The notes: generated by a model not told the origin, from the letters alone. 12,096 nt of DNA from an uncultured Clostridium sp. (GCA_900541315.1 UQJF01000097.1:1-12096); one strand, 5' to 3'. Shown: positions 1-7,329, numbered from the stretch's first letter. Made by a program: numbers and translations.

Positions 1-167
1 GTGTAGCAAAAACTATATAATGTATTGGGGGGTTACGTCTATTATAATAGCATAGAGTATGAAAAAAGTGTGCACAAAGATTTGAAAATATGAAAAAAGA
101 TTTTATGCAAAATCGCCTATATATTTTCAGGATTTTCGGTAGCTGACTTTTGGGGGAAATTTTTCAG

Positions 168-182
168 AAAAGATTCCGAGAG
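168..182 (+). repeat. Repeat core, copy A
   Basis: The 15-nt core AAAAGATTCCGAGAG occurs here in the plus orientation. It recurs at 355-369 in the same orientation and at 12047-12061 in the opposite orientation. This copy matches the others only over the core; the flanks differ, and GAAGATT follows here instead of TACAT. Its function is unknown. Confidence 0.7.
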
Positions 183-193
183 AAGATTACCTT

Positions 194-231
194 AAAAAGG
201 AGGAGGCGGACTGAAAATCTTCCAGTCCGCC
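194..231 (-). terminator. Hairpin with T-run, possible terminator of the leftward operon
   Basis: GGCGGACTG (205-213) pairs perfectly with CAGTCCGCC (223-231) across a 9-nt loop. Read on the minus strand, the stem is followed by TCCTCC and then TTTTT (194-198). That order suits a terminator for transcripts leaving the crotonase gene whose stop codon is at 386. The six-base gap between stem and T-run is longer than ideal, so this may be a weak terminator or simply a stable hairpin. Confidence 0.4.
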
Positions 232-326
232 GGAGTATTATGAAAAAAAGTTGAATTGCATTAACTCTTTACATTTCTTAGTATAGGAAACATTCGTGAA
301 GAAAGTTTGCCTAAATTGTAAGTATT

Positions 327-345
327 TTGTGAACAATTGTGAACA
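327..345. repeat. Tandem TTGTGAACA
   Basis: TTGTGAACA occurs at 327-335 and again at 337-345, a spacing of exactly 10 bp or about one helical turn. The pair abuts the 25-nt inverted-repeat copy at 350-374. The phasing is typical of protein-binding half-sites, but no partner gene is identifiable. Confidence 0.5.
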
Positions 346-349
346 GATT

Positions 350-374
350 GTAAAAAAAGATTCCGAGAGTACAT
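350..374 (+). repeat. Left copy of a 25-nt inverted repeat bracketing the cluster
   Basis: These 25 bases match the reverse complement of 12042-12066 at 24 of 25 positions; the single difference is A here against C at the fourth base. The shared part includes the core AAAAGATTCCGAGAG followed by TACAT. The copy ends 11 bases before the crotonase stop codon at 386. No target-site duplication is evident outside either copy, and no transposase lies between them. Confidence 0.85.
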
Positions 375-385
375 AAGAGTTATGC

Positions 386-1180
386 CTATTTATGAGGGAG
401 ATTGTAAGCAGGCATTCTTTTTTCAATAAAAGCGTTGACAGCTTCTGTAAAATCAGGCTGGCGGGAAGCAGCAGCCATTTCTATGCCTTCATCTTTTGCA
501 AAGTTTTCCATGCCGCCGTAGAAATATTTGCGGATCAGGCGTTTCTGACCAGCGTGGGCTGTGGATGATTTTGATGCCAGTTTTGCAGCCAGTGCATAAG
601 TGGTCTCTGCCAGTTTTCCATCTTCCGCTAAAACAGTTGCAAGACCGGTCTTTACACACTGTTCACCCTTGTAGGCATCGCCGGTCATCATCATCAGTTC
701 TGCTTTGTCTGGTCCTACTAAGCGCATAAGAGTATAGATACTTTCATTGTCGCCGCAAAGTCCCATATTTACGAAAGCCATGATCATTTTGCTGGATGGT
801 TCTACAATACGGAAATCGCAGGCAAGTGCGCAGCTTAATCCGGCACCGGTTGCAACACCGTTTATCATGGCGATTACTGGTTTCGGGCAGTTGCGGATAG
901 ACATAGGCATAGCACTGACAGCTTCAATGTCTTCGGCTTTTAAGTAAGCCCCGGTATCGACTAACATTTTAAAGCGTTTGATATCGCCGCCTGCTGAGAA
1001 GTGTTTTCCTGCGCCTGTGATAACAATAGCGCCTACATCTTCTCTTGCGCCTAAGGTGTTCATGGCATCTGCAATTTCAAAATAGGATTCTCTGGCAAAA
1101 GCATTGCTGTATTCCGGACGGTTGATAGTAACAGTAGCGATCCGGTCTTTTACGTCTAATAATATGTACTGGTAATCCAT
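386..1180 (-). CDS. Crotonase-superfamily protein, probable isomerase-type (not a canonical hydratase)
   Basis: This 264-residue protein has the normal length for a single-domain crotonase, a soluble cytoplasmic family acting on acyl-CoA thioesters. The start (MDYQYILL) is preceded by AAAGGA at suitable spacing; an ATG ten codons upstream has no ribosome binding site. The oxyanion-hole segments are present: HFSAGGD at 60-66 and NGVATGAG at 107-114. The two glutamates that catalyse water addition in mitochondrial crotonase (Glu144 and Glu164) align with Ser116 and Asn138, so ordinary hydratase activity is unlikely. An aspartate at 144 (GLCGD) falls where PaaG-like enoyl-CoA isomerases carry an acidic residue. 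Double-bond isomerisation is therefore the better guess. The gene is 65 bp downstream of a CoA-transferase on the same strand, probably one operon. Family is certain; reaction is inference. Confidence 0.85.
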   Translation of the reverse strand: MDYQYILLDVKDRIATVTINRPEYSNAFARESYFEIADAMNTLGAREDVGAIVITGAGKHFSAGGDIKRFKMLVDTGAYLKAEDIEAVSAMPMSIRNCPKPVIAMINGVATGAGLSCALACDFRIVEPSSKMIMAFVNMGLCGDNESIYTLMRLVGPDKAELMMMTGDAYKGEQCVKTGLATVLAEDGKLAETTYALAAKLASKSSTAHAGQKRLIRKYFYGGMENFAKDEGIEMAAASRQPDFTEAVNAFIEKRMPAYNLPHK

Positions 1181-1245
1181 GATAAATTCCTTTCTAAATG
1201 TACATGTCACCTGATGGTAACATCATTATAAATGAAAGCCAGTTG

Positions 1246-2409
1246 TTACAGGTCAAACTCTTTAAACAGTTTTTCGTTGTCTTCGCCAATCTTGCGGGCT
1301 TTTTCAGCATGAGGCTGTTCTACGCAGCCCATTTTTACAGGCGGCATTGCCAATGTGATCTGATCACCGTTTGGATAGGTGATCGGGCTCATAAATCCGT
1401 TTACAAGAGCCTGTTCGCTGGTGTGGTTATCTTTAAAATGTCCCAGCTCGCTGACAATGATATCGGCAGCTTCCAGTTTTGGAAGAACATCATCTGCGTT
1501 CAGCTTAGAGAAGCAGCCTTCAAAGTAGCGGATGCAGTCTTCACGGTTCTTCGGGTCAAAGGTAGCCTGCTTGGTGCAGTATCTTGGATCATCGATGATC
1601 TCCTGGGCACCCACTGCCTGACAGAATGGTCTCCAGTAACGTTCGTATTCATTAACAACTGGAAGGATCCAGCGGTTATCTTTTGTTTTGTAAGGAACGC
1701 CCATAGGTCCGCCCTGGTAACGCTCTCTAGGCCATTTGTAGCCAAACTGGGTACCTGTGGACATGATGCTGAACATCCACATAGCTGCGCCGTACAGGGA
1801 AACGGATACATAATCGCCTTTTCCATTCTTATCTCTTCCATATAATGCGGTACCGATGGCACCTGCAAGAACAGTTCCGCAGATCAGGTCGCCAAAGCCC
1901 ATTGGCAGATAAACCGGATAGCTTCCAGGGGCATCTACCATCATATCCTGGATCAGACCGCCGGTAGCAAACATGGCAATGGCATCAAAGCCAGGGAAGT
2001 TGACCTTTGGACCTTTTTCACCGTATCCTAACAGGATGGCATAGATCAGCTGTGGATAGCGCTCTTTTAAGGAATCATAATCCAGTCCCATTTTCTTTAA
2101 AGCCTGGATACGGTTGTTTGTAACAAATACATCTGCTTTTGCTAATAATTTATGGAAACGTTCCATATCTTCCGGTTTCTTAAGATCCAGCATCAGGGCA
2201 TCTTTTCCGCCGTTTAAGGTGTCATAAATGGGGTTTTCCTCGTCATTAGCCGGACAGAATAAGGTAGGACCAAATTTACGTTCTACATCCCCTGATGGTG
2301 ATTCTACTTTAATGACCCGCGCTCCCTGTGTTGCCAGAATACGTCCGCATGAGGGGGCTGCAATATAAGTAGACAGTTCTACTACGGTAATCCCTTCCAA
2401 TGGTTTCAT
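1246..2409 (-). CDS. Family III CoA-transferase (CaiB/BaiF family, HadA/FldA-like), copy 1
   Basis: This 387-residue protein moves CoA from an acyl-CoA donor to a free carboxylic acid through an aspartyl-CoA thioester intermediate. It starts with MKPLEGITVVELSTYIAAP, the usual family N-terminus, followed by GARVIKVESPSGD (29-41), the segment NNRIQALKKMGLDYDSL (98-114), and GYGEKGP (128-134). The likely catalytic aspartate is Asp174 in PMGFGD. The pattern resembles phenyllactate and 2-hydroxyisocaproate CoA-transferases (FldA, HadA) more than formyl-CoA transferase. The start follows an AGGAGG-type site 11 nt upstream. The gene heads a leftward pair with the isomerase-like crotonase and diverges from the enoyl-CoA hydratase/etfBA operon. 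A paralogue occurs at 10496-11731. The acid substrate cannot be deduced. Confidence 0.92.
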   Translation of the reverse strand: MKPLEGITVVELSTYIAAPSCGRILATQGARVIKVESPSGDVERKFGPTLFCPANDEENPIYDTLNGGKDALMLDLKKPEDMERFHKLLAKADVFVTNNRIQALKKMGLDYDSLKERYPQLIYAILLGYGEKGPKVNFPGFDAIAMFATGGLIQDMMVDAPGSYPVYLPMGFGDLICGTVLAGAIGTALYGRDKNGKGDYVSVSLYGAAMWMFSIMSTGTQFGYKWPRERYQGGPMGVPYKTKDNRWILPVVNEYERYWRPFCQAVGAQEIIDDPRYCTKQATFDPKNREDCIRYFEGCFSKLNADDVLPKLEAADIIVSELGHFKDNHTSEQALVNGFMSPITYPNGDQITLAMPPVKMGCVEQPHAEKARKIGEDNEKLFKEFDL

Positions 2410-2612
2410 AATGATAAATACCTCCTGATTTTTAGTTGCTGTAACGATTTTTATAATCTCATCCCTGATAGTTTATATTTTAACAAAACAGTATTGGGAA
2501 ATTAAGGTTAAAAAGTACAAATCAGGACAGTGGTAAGAAATTTATTTTTGGAAAATATGAAGATGAAATAGAAAAGAAAAATAGTTAATATAATAACATG
2601 TTAACGATACTA

Positions 2613-2675
2613 GGGTCAAAAGTTCATAAATCCGATGCAAGCTTGCTTGCAGGAGGATATTTGAACTTGGGACCC
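2613..2675. repeat. Long imperfect inverted repeat (repeat-element hairpin 1)
   Basis: GGGTC at 2613 pairs with GACCC at 2671-2675. The arms continue inward for about 21 positions with four mismatches, including AGTTCA against TGAACT. The loop contains the palindrome GCAAGCTTGC. The structure resembles multicopy intergenic palindromes I recall from Lachnospiraceae genomes; that resemblance is from memory and untested here. Confidence 0.6.
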
Positions 2676-2736
2676 GCCAAAAACATGAGTAAGAAGCCAT
2701 TTTTTGAAAAAAATGAGCGGATTACGAATGTTTTTA

Positions 2737-2768
2737 GAATTGCGGGAGTGCAAAGCACGCAGCAATTC
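2737..2768. repeat. Inverted repeat (repeat-element hairpin 2)
   Basis: GAATTGC (2737-2743) pairs with GCAATTC (2762-2768), and an inner GTGC-AAA-GCAC forms the apex. Together with the hairpin at 2613-2675 and the second GGGTCAAA, it appears to be part of one composite non-coding repeat of about 200 bp placed just upstream of the hydratase operon. Confidence 0.6.
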
Positions 2769-2839
2769 GGTATCAGAGGGGTCAAAGTTATAGAAAGACT
2801 CCGGGAGAACGTAGAATGTGAAGGGAGGTTTCATATTTC

Positions 2840-3619
2840 ATGGAATACCAGAATTTTAAGCTAGAGATCGATGAGCAGGGGATCGCAGTGTTTACTGCAA
2901 ACCGGCCGGAGAAGATGAATGCATTAAATGATTTTTCATGGGCAGAGATGAACCAGTTTTTTACATGGGCAGACAAAGCCGATGAAGTAAAGGTAATTAT
3001 CGTAACTGGCGCAGGAGATAAGGCATTTATTGCCGGTGCTGATCTTAACAGCCTGAAAACAAAGAAATCTACAGACTGCTTAGGCGGCGCTGGGCAGAGG
3101 GCACTGGATCTGATCCAGCATTGCTCTAAACCTGTGATCGCGGCTGTAAATGGATATGCGTTTGGAGGCGGCTGTGAAACAGCTATTGCCTGCGATTTCC
3201 GTGTTGTATCAGAAGATGCTTTATTTGCACTTCCGGAAACTGGACTGGGAATTTTACCAGGAGCCGGTGGGACGCAGAGATTGTCAAGACTGATCGGACT
3301 GGGAAGAGCCCAGGATGTGATCCTTTTAGGACGCAAGATCGGCGGACCGGAAGCAGCACAGATCGGACTTGCTACTAAATGCGTGCCAAAGGATGATCTG
3401 ATGGCAGAAGCAAAGAAAATGGCAGGAAAGCTGATCGCAAAGGGACCGGTTGCTATCCGCATTGCAAAACGTGTGGTACAGGCATCCATGTCTTCCAGCC
3501 AGGAAGTAGGAGAACTTCTTGAAATGTTAGCACTCAGTACGCTGTGCAGCACAGAAGATAAGTTAGAAGGCGTAAGTTCATTTTTAGAGAAGAGAATTCC
3601 TAAGTATAAGGGCAAATAA
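2840..3619 (+). CDS. Enoyl-CoA hydratase/crotonase with intact catalytic residues
   Basis: This 259-residue soluble enzyme is predicted to add water reversibly to a trans-2-enoyl-CoA, giving the (3S)-hydroxyacyl-CoA. The oxyanion-hole motif FIAGADL lies at 63-69. Both catalytic glutamates are present and 20 residues apart as in mitochondrial crotonase: Glu113 in GGGCE and Glu133 in ALPE, followed by GAGGTQRLSR. It thus contrasts with the leftward crotonase at 386-1180, which lacks both. The start follows GGGAGG with a rather long 11-nt spacing; no better start is visible. It is the first gene of a rightward operon with etfB and etfA. In a reductive pathway it would run as a dehydratase, comparable in role to CaiD. 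Its acyl specificity is unknown. Confidence 0.92.
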   Translation: MEYQNFKLEIDEQGIAVFTANRPEKMNALNDFSWAEMNQFFTWADKADEVKVIIVTGAGDKAFIAGADLNSLKTKKSTDCLGGAGQRALDLIQHCSKPVIAAVNGYAFGGGCETAIACDFRVVSEDALFALPETGLGILPGAGGTQRLSRLIGLGRAQDVILLGRKIGGPEAAQIGLATKCVPKDDLMAEAKKMAGKLIAKGPVAIRIAKRVVQASMSSSQEVGELLEMLALSTLCSTEDKLEGVSSFLEKRIPKYKGK

Positions 3620-3622
3620 AAT

Positions 3623-3661
3623 AAGTTAAAAAAGTAAGTTAAATAAGCAGGTTAAATAAGA
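3623..3661 (+). repeat. Three 13-bp tandem units between hydratase and etfB
   Basis: Three imperfect 13-nt units fill most of the 52-bp gap: AAGTTAAAAAAGT, AAGTTAAATAAGC and AGGTTAAATAAGA. They are AT-rich and contain several TAA triplets. The last unit runs into the etfB ribosome binding site. They look like replication-slippage repeats; a role in translation initiation or mRNA processing is possible but unsupported. Confidence 0.65.
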
Positions 3662-3671
3662 GGTGGAAAGT

Positions 3672-4478
3672 ATGAATATTTTGGTTTGTATTAAACAGGT
3701 GCCAGATACAACAGAAATAAAGATCGATCCTGTAAAGCACACATTGATCCGAGAAGGCGTTCCAAGTATCGTCAATCCTTTTGACGCATGTGCACTGGAA
3801 ATGGCAGTTCGTTTAAAGGAAAAAGAAGGTGGAAAAGTCGTTGTTATCAGCATGGGTCCGGCTCAGGCTAAGAATGCATTAAAGGAGTGCCTGGCAGTAG
3901 GCGCTGATCAGGCATTTTTAGTAACCGACAGAGCATTTGGCGGTTCTGATACACTGGCTACCAGCTATATTTTAAGCAGGGCCATTGCAGCAGTAGAAGC
4001 TAAGACAGGTGAGAAATTTGATCTGATCTTCTGTGGAAAACAGGCTATCGACGGTGATACAGCACAGGTTGGGCCTGAGATCGCAGAGCACATGGATCTG
4101 CCTCATGTAACCTTAGCTACAGCAGTAGAAATGGCAGATGGAAAGCTTCATGTTACAAGAGACACGGACGAAGGACATGATCTGGTAGAGGTTTCTTTAC
4201 CTGCATTGGTTACAGTGACCAAGACCACTTATGATCCCCGTTATCCAACCATTAAGAGCAAAATGGCAGCGAACAGAGCTGTGATCGAGGAGATCACCAA
4301 CAGTGATCCTGATATGGTATGTGAACCGGAGAGACTGGGACTGAATGGTTCTCCTACCAAGGTTAAGAAGACATTTACACCTGTCCAGACGAAGGATGCG
4401 GTGATCCTCAATGAGGAGACTGGCAGTGAATCTGCTATAAAACTGGCTGCTTTACTGAGTGAAGCTAAGATTATCTGA
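3672..4478 (+). CDS. etfB: Electron transfer flavoprotein, beta subunit
   Basis: This 268-residue subunit forms the EtfAB heterodimer that passes electrons between an acyl-CoA dehydrogenase and other carriers. Recognisable segments are the N-terminal MNILVCIKQVPD, VNPFD (34-38), the GADQAFLVTDR / GGSDTLATS stretch (77-98), and the EtfB signature around GKQAIDGDTAQVGPEIAE (122-139). The GSDTLATS form resembles EtfB of electron-bifurcating clostridial Bcd and caffeyl-CoA reductase complexes, where the beta subunit binds NADH and the bifurcating FAD. Bifurcation is inference. The ATG at 3672 is chosen over an upstream GTG at 3663 because the AGGTGG element overlaps the latter. etfA follows after 14 bp. 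The acyl-CoA dehydrogenase at 7430 is the likely partner. Confidence 0.95.
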   Translation: MNILVCIKQVPDTTEIKIDPVKHTLIREGVPSIVNPFDACALEMAVRLKEKEGGKVVVISMGPAQAKNALKECLAVGADQAFLVTDRAFGGSDTLATSYILSRAIAAVEAKTGEKFDLIFCGKQAIDGDTAQVGPEIAEHMDLPHVTLATAVEMADGKLHVTRDTDEGHDLVEVSLPALVTVTKTTYDPRYPTIKSKMAANRAVIEEITNSDPDMVCEPERLGLNGSPTKVKKTFTPVQTKDAVILNEETGSESAIKLAALLSEAKII

Positions 4479-4492
4479 GAGGTGTGAGGACT

Positions 4493-5497
4493 ATGAGCGA
4501 GTTTACAAATAAAAATATCTGGGTATTTATTGAAACAGATGAAGGAAAAGCAAAAAGTGTAGGTCTGGAGCTGTTAAATCCGGGCCGTATGTTAGCAGAA
4601 AAGTCCGGTGAGAAGTTAGTTGCCGTTGTATTTGGCAAGGACAACGCAGAAGCTATAGAACAGGTAAAGGGATATGGACCTGATCAGGTTATCAGTGTAT
4701 CCGGCGGTGAATATGAGAAATACAGCTTTGATGCATATACCTATGCAATGACAAGCCTGGTTGAAAAATATCAGCCAAGTGCGATCCTGATTGGTGCTAC
4801 CAATAATGGCCGTGATTTTGCCCCAAGACTGTCCTGTCGTCTGCGCACAGGCCTGACAGCTGACTGTACCAGCCTGGATTATGATGAAGAAAGCGGAAAT
4901 GTAGCATGGACAAGACCTGCATTTGGCGGAAACCTTATGGCAGTGATCATGTGCCCGAATACAAGACCTCAGATCGGTACTGTACGCCCAGGCGTATTTA
5001 AGAAGACACCGGTAGAGGGAAAGGAAGCAGAAGTCATTACAGAAGAAGTGACTGTTCCGGCTGAAAAGATCCGTACTAAACTGTTAGAATCCATCAGGGA
5101 AGCAGCAGCTGGTGTGGTAAATCTGGAAGATGCAGAAGTGATCGTAGCAGGCGGCCGTGGAATGGGAGGTCCTGAAAACTTTAAGCTTTGCGAAGAGCTG
5201 GCAGAAGTATTAGGCGGAGCCGTAGGTGCATCCCGTGCAGCAGTTGATGCCGGATGGATCGGACATGCACATCAGGTAGGCCAGACAGGTAAGACTGTAG
5301 GACCCAAGCTTTACATTGCATGTGGTATATCAGGTGCCATCCAGCATTTAGCAGGTATGTCCGGATCTGACTGCATCGTTGCTATCAATAAAGACCCGGA
5401 AGCACCTATCTTCAAAGCTGCTGACTATGGTATTGTAGGAAATCTTTTTGATGTACTGCCAACACTGACAGCAGAGATCAAAAAATTAAAAGCATAG
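4493..5497 (+). CDS. etfA: Electron transfer flavoprotein, alpha subunit
   Basis: This 334-residue protein is the FAD-carrying partner of EtfB. The N-terminal half (about 1-190) is the nucleotide-binding-like fold with [17 protein letters not shown] (101-117). The C-terminal FAD-binding domain shows VAGGRGMG (218-225), [11 protein letters not shown] (245-255), GQTGKTV (263-269) and [12 protein letters not shown] (278-289), which are strongly conserved in the family. There is no N-terminal ferredoxin-like extension of the type fused to some EtfA proteins. The ATG at 4493 lies downstream of GAGGTG; a GTG at 4484 is too close to that site to be the start. The gene closes the rightward operon and converges on the regulator gene, only 8 bp separating the two stop codons. 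Confidence 0.96.
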   Translation: MSEFTNKNIWVFIETDEGKAKSVGLELLNPGRMLAEKSGEKLVAVVFGKDNAEAIEQVKGYGPDQVISVSGGEYEKYSFDAYTYAMTSLVEKYQPSAILIGATNNGRDFAPRLSCRLRTGLTADCTSLDYDEESGNVAWTRPAFGGNLMAVIMCPNTRPQIGTVRPGVFKKTPVEGKEAEVITEEVTVPAEKIRTKLLESIREAAAGVVNLEDAEVIVAGGRGMGGPENFKLCEELAEVLGGAVGASRAAVDAGWIGHAHQVGQTGKTVGPKLYIACGISGAIQHLAGMSGSDCIVAINKDPEAPIFKAADYGIVGNLFDVLPTLTAEIKKLKA

Positions 5498-5505
5498 AGA
5501 AAAGA

Positions 5506-7128
5506 TCATTCATAAAAATTAAAGGAATCACTGCCCTGCTGACCATCGATGCAGGGCAGTGGCTCTATATGGCCATCTATCAGTTCTAAGATCTTAAAAG
5601 AGATCAGAACGCGAAGCCTTACATCTGGATCATTTAAGTCAAATCCCAGTATTTCCTGGATCTTTCCCAGACGGTAGATCACACTGTTTCTGTGCATGTG
5701 CATGATCTTTGCAGTAGAGGAGATGCTGCGTTCAGTAAGCAGGTAGTTGCGTAAAAGGGAAAGATTGTCATAATGTTCTTCAGAAGGATTTTTCAGTTCC
5801 TTCAGTTTCTGGATATACATATCCTCTAATGCATAACGTTTCTTATATTCATCCAGCATTTCATAAATATAATAATGGGAATAGAAGTAAATGCCCTTAT
5901 TTGGGTTTAACATGGTGCCATAGCGGACTGCAGTAAGAGCCTGCTGATAAGCGATATTTAACTTCATAAGAGGAAAGCTGGCAGTGGAGAAGCCTGCATA
6001 TCCGTGGCAGATCTTTAATACCTCACTGAATTCTCCCATGGAGTCAGTAATTTCTTCCATGACCTTTAAGCTGGGGATATTTCCCTGAAGCAGCAAAAGG
6101 ATGGATTCCTGGTAAAGGACTACCCGGAACAGTGGGAATTTTAAGCAGCTTCTTAAACGGTTTCTTACATAATCAGCCTGGGGAAGGATGAATTTATCCC
6201 ATTTGATCACACAGAGGCGGTAGGACGCATCTAATGGAAGGCGCAGTGTGCGTGCTCTGTCCTGCATAAATGCCTCGTCTTCCTGTGTGTGGTTGATCAG
6301 GTCACTCATAAAGGTTTCCAAAGGTGTTGGAGTAGAAGCATTTTCTTCACTGTTTTTCAGATAATAGCACCGGATCAGCTTGGCAAAATGGGCGAAAAGC
6401 TCAAACTGGGTGGCAGTTGGCTGGCTGTCAATAAAGTAGATGGTGATAAAACCAAGGAAAATGCCGTTATCTGCATGCATGGAAAGGACCATGATCGGGC
6501 AGTTCATATAGTTTGGCGGGTTTAATATGGTAGGAGTCTTGTACTGGAAGCCTTTTGCCATATAACCCATCTGGGCAAGACCATCTGTAAGCTCTTTAGA
6601 GTAATAGCCATTTTTCAGGATAAAGTCCAGCTTCTCGTGGGTGGGGGCTTCTAACAGGTTAGTGCCGATGACATTGTAGGAAGAATTGACCATGATCATG
6701 GCATTTTTTCCAAAGAAACGGCCGCCAATGGAGAAAAGGGACTGGTAATTCTGTTTGCGGAGGATAGCATTCTGCAGTTCGCCATCCCAGTTTAAAATGC
6801 GGTGAAAGCCGGTGTAAAGAGTGTTGACTATGGAAGCAAGAGAATGGTTTTCAGGGATCAGGATCAGATTTGCCTGATAGTTTTTTATATAAGAAGAAAC
6901 GTCTTCTTTTTTTCCAATACAGATGATGCAGAAGTCTTTTAATTTTTCTGTATTAAAGGAAGAAATCTGGGTAGTTGTTCCTATGTAAAGGATGGATGGA
7001 TCGTCGGTAGGATTATCCTGATCTAAAAGCTGTACACCAGAAAAATGGAAATTACATGTTTCAGGCAGAAGGGGTACAGGATCATAGTCTTTTAAAAGAT
7101 CAAGAATAATACACTGAGCCAGCTTCAT
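5506..7128 (-). CDS. PucR/CdaR-family transcriptional regulator
   Basis: This 540-residue protein is a probable ligand-responsive DNA-binding regulator. The C-terminus (about 458-513) is a PucR-type helix-turn-helix: LLTERSISSTAKIMHMHRNS then YRLGKIQEILGFDL, with following DVRLRVLISFKI. The region from about residue 270 to 440 resembles the degenerate GGDEF-like domain of CdaR regulators. The N-terminal half is less typical and may hold a GAF-like or PucR-N sensor domain, which I cannot assign securely. No membrane segment is seen, so it should be cytoplasmic. AAAGGGG precedes the ATG. The gene is divergent from the acyl-CoA dehydrogenase, with an operator-like palindrome between them that recurs upstream of the second CoA-transferase. 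It is the obvious local regulator of this pathway, probably an activator that also controls itself. Confidence 0.88.
   Translation of the reverse strand: MKLAQCIILDLLKDYDPVPLLPETCNFHFSGVQLLDQDNPTDDPSILYIGTTTQISSFNTEKLKDFCIICIGKKEDVSSYIKNYQANLILIPENHSLASIVNTLYTGFHRILNWDGELQNAILRKQNYQSLFSIGGRFFGKNAMIMVNSSYNVIGTNLLEAPTHEKLDFILKNGYYSKELTDGLAQMGYMAKGFQYKTPTILNPPNYMNCPIMVLSMHADNGIFLGFITIYFIDSQPTATQFELFAHFAKLIRCYYLKNSEENASTPTPLETFMSDLINHTQEDEAFMQDRARTLRLPLDASYRLCVIKWDKFILPQADYVRNRLRSCLKFPLFRVVLYQESILLLLQGNIPSLKVMEEITDSMGEFSEVLKICHGYAGFSTASFPLMKLNIAYQQALTAVRYGTMLNPNKGIYFYSHYYIYEMLDEYKKRYALEDMYIQKLKELKNPSEEHYDNLSLLRNYLLTERSISSTAKIMHMHRNSVIYRLGKIQEILGFDLNDPDVRLRVLISFKILELIDGHIEPLPCIDGQQGSDSFNFYE
5529..5561 (-). 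terminator. Perfect hairpin inside the 3' end of the regulator gene
   Basis: CACTGCCCTGC (5529-5539) pairs perfectly with GCAGGGCAGTG (5551-5561) over an 11-nt loop. It lies within the last codons of the regulator gene. On the minus strand it is followed by ATTCCTTTAATTTTT, so the terminator would overlap the coding end. On the plus strand it sits 31 bp past the etfA stop codon but has no T-run. It may also block convergent transcription. Confidence 0.5.
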
Positions 7129-7214
7129 GGTAAATCCCCTTTCGTAAATAAATTAACAATGATAATGTGTGTAAAATACCCCATAATCTCATGAGGACAG
7201 AATACAACAAATAC

Positions 7215-7223
7215 AGTATAGCA
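7215..7223 (-). promoter_or_regulatory. Candidate extended -10 of the regulator gene
   Basis: On the minus strand the sequence reads TGCTATACT, an extended -10 (TGnTATACT). It predicts a start near 7208 and an 80-nt leader. The corresponding -35 is poor, as expected for an extended -10 or activator-dependent promoter. The palindrome at 7243-7257 would be centred at about -42. Confidence 0.4.
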
Positions 7224-7242
7224 GAAAATGTGCAAAATTTCA

Positions 7243-7257
7243 TGGTTATTTTGACCA
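7243..7257. promoter_or_regulatory. Operator candidate, site 1 (TGGTTATTTTGACCA)
   Basis: This 15-nt near-palindrome has arms TGGT and ACCA. A closely matching site, TGGTTGTTTTAACCA, occurs at 11855-11869 upstream of the second CoA-transferase. Thirteen of 15 bases agree, and the differences preserve purines. Both sites lie 22-23 bp upstream of a candidate -10 hexamer of the leftward gene. The likely ligand-responsive binder is the neighbouring PucR/CdaR-like protein; that is inference. Confidence 0.55.
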
Positions 7258-7279
7258 CAACAGCATATTTTGAAACACC

Positions 7280-7290
7280 CCTTTTTTGTA
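7280..7290 (+). promoter_or_regulatory. CCTTTTTTGTA box, site 1
   Basis: The 11-nt CCTTTTTTGTA is repeated exactly at 11902-11912. It follows the operator by 22 bp here and by 32 bp there, so the two spacings differ by 10 bp, about one helical turn. It may be a second contact site for the same regulator. Confidence 0.4.
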
Positions 7291-7320
7291 GGTGTAAACG
7301 TGTGAGAAATGAAGGGAATC

Positions 7321-7329
7321 TGTTATTAT
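7321..7329 (+). promoter_or_regulatory. Candidate extended -10 of the acyl-CoA dehydrogenase operon
   Basis: TGTTATTAT fits an extended -10 (TGnTATTAT) and predicts a start near 7336, about 94 nt before the ATG. No good -35 is seen. The operator at 7243-7257 would be centred near -86. Confidence 0.35.

Larger units (their letters stand above)
1..385. other. Left non-coding region
   Basis: No convincing gene is present in the first 385 bases. Reading frames here are short and lack a ribosome binding site. The stretch is AT-rich and holds a 12-bp perfect palindrome CTATTATAATAG at 39-50 that contains a TATAAT hexamer without a good -35 partner. It also holds two direct copies of the repeat core AAAAGATTCCGAGAG (168-182 and 355-369), a GC-rich hairpin at 205-231, and a tandem TTGTGAACA at 327-345. 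It lies downstream of the leftward crotonase gene, so it may contain that operon's terminator and the control region of a gene beyond the left edge. Confidence 0.6.
2410..2839. other. Divergent intergenic region with repeat element
   Basis: This 430-bp gap separates the leftward CoA-transferase from the rightward hydratase/etf operon, so it must carry both promoters or be read through. The left half is AT-rich and has a TATAAT at 2589-2594 on the plus strand, but no convincing -35. The right half (about 2610-2815) is a palindrome-rich, repeat-like block containing two large inverted repeats and a second GGGTCAAA (first at 2613-2620, again at 2779-2786). Short open frames on both strands through this block look like by-products of the repeat; none has a supported start and they run across the hairpins. 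Confidence 0.6.

Noticed and set aside
238..426. 62-codon frame on the minus strand overlapping the crotonase end
   Set aside because: It overlaps a certain gene in another frame, has no ribosome binding site and a low-complexity composition.
1212..1225. Hairpin TGATG-GTAA-CATCA between CoA-transferase 1 and the crotonase
   Set aside because: A 5-bp stem without a T-run is too weak; the 65-bp gap is compatible with a single operon.
2506..2526. Third copy of the operator/box pair at the CoA-transferase 1 / hydratase divergence
   Set aside because: Only the half-site GGTTAAAA and a 9-of-11 match to the box are present, overlapping with different spacing; too degenerate to call.
2598..2864. 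Short frames on both strands in the 2410-2839 gap
   Set aside because: They run through large inverted repeats, have no supported start, and one overlaps the true hydratase start.
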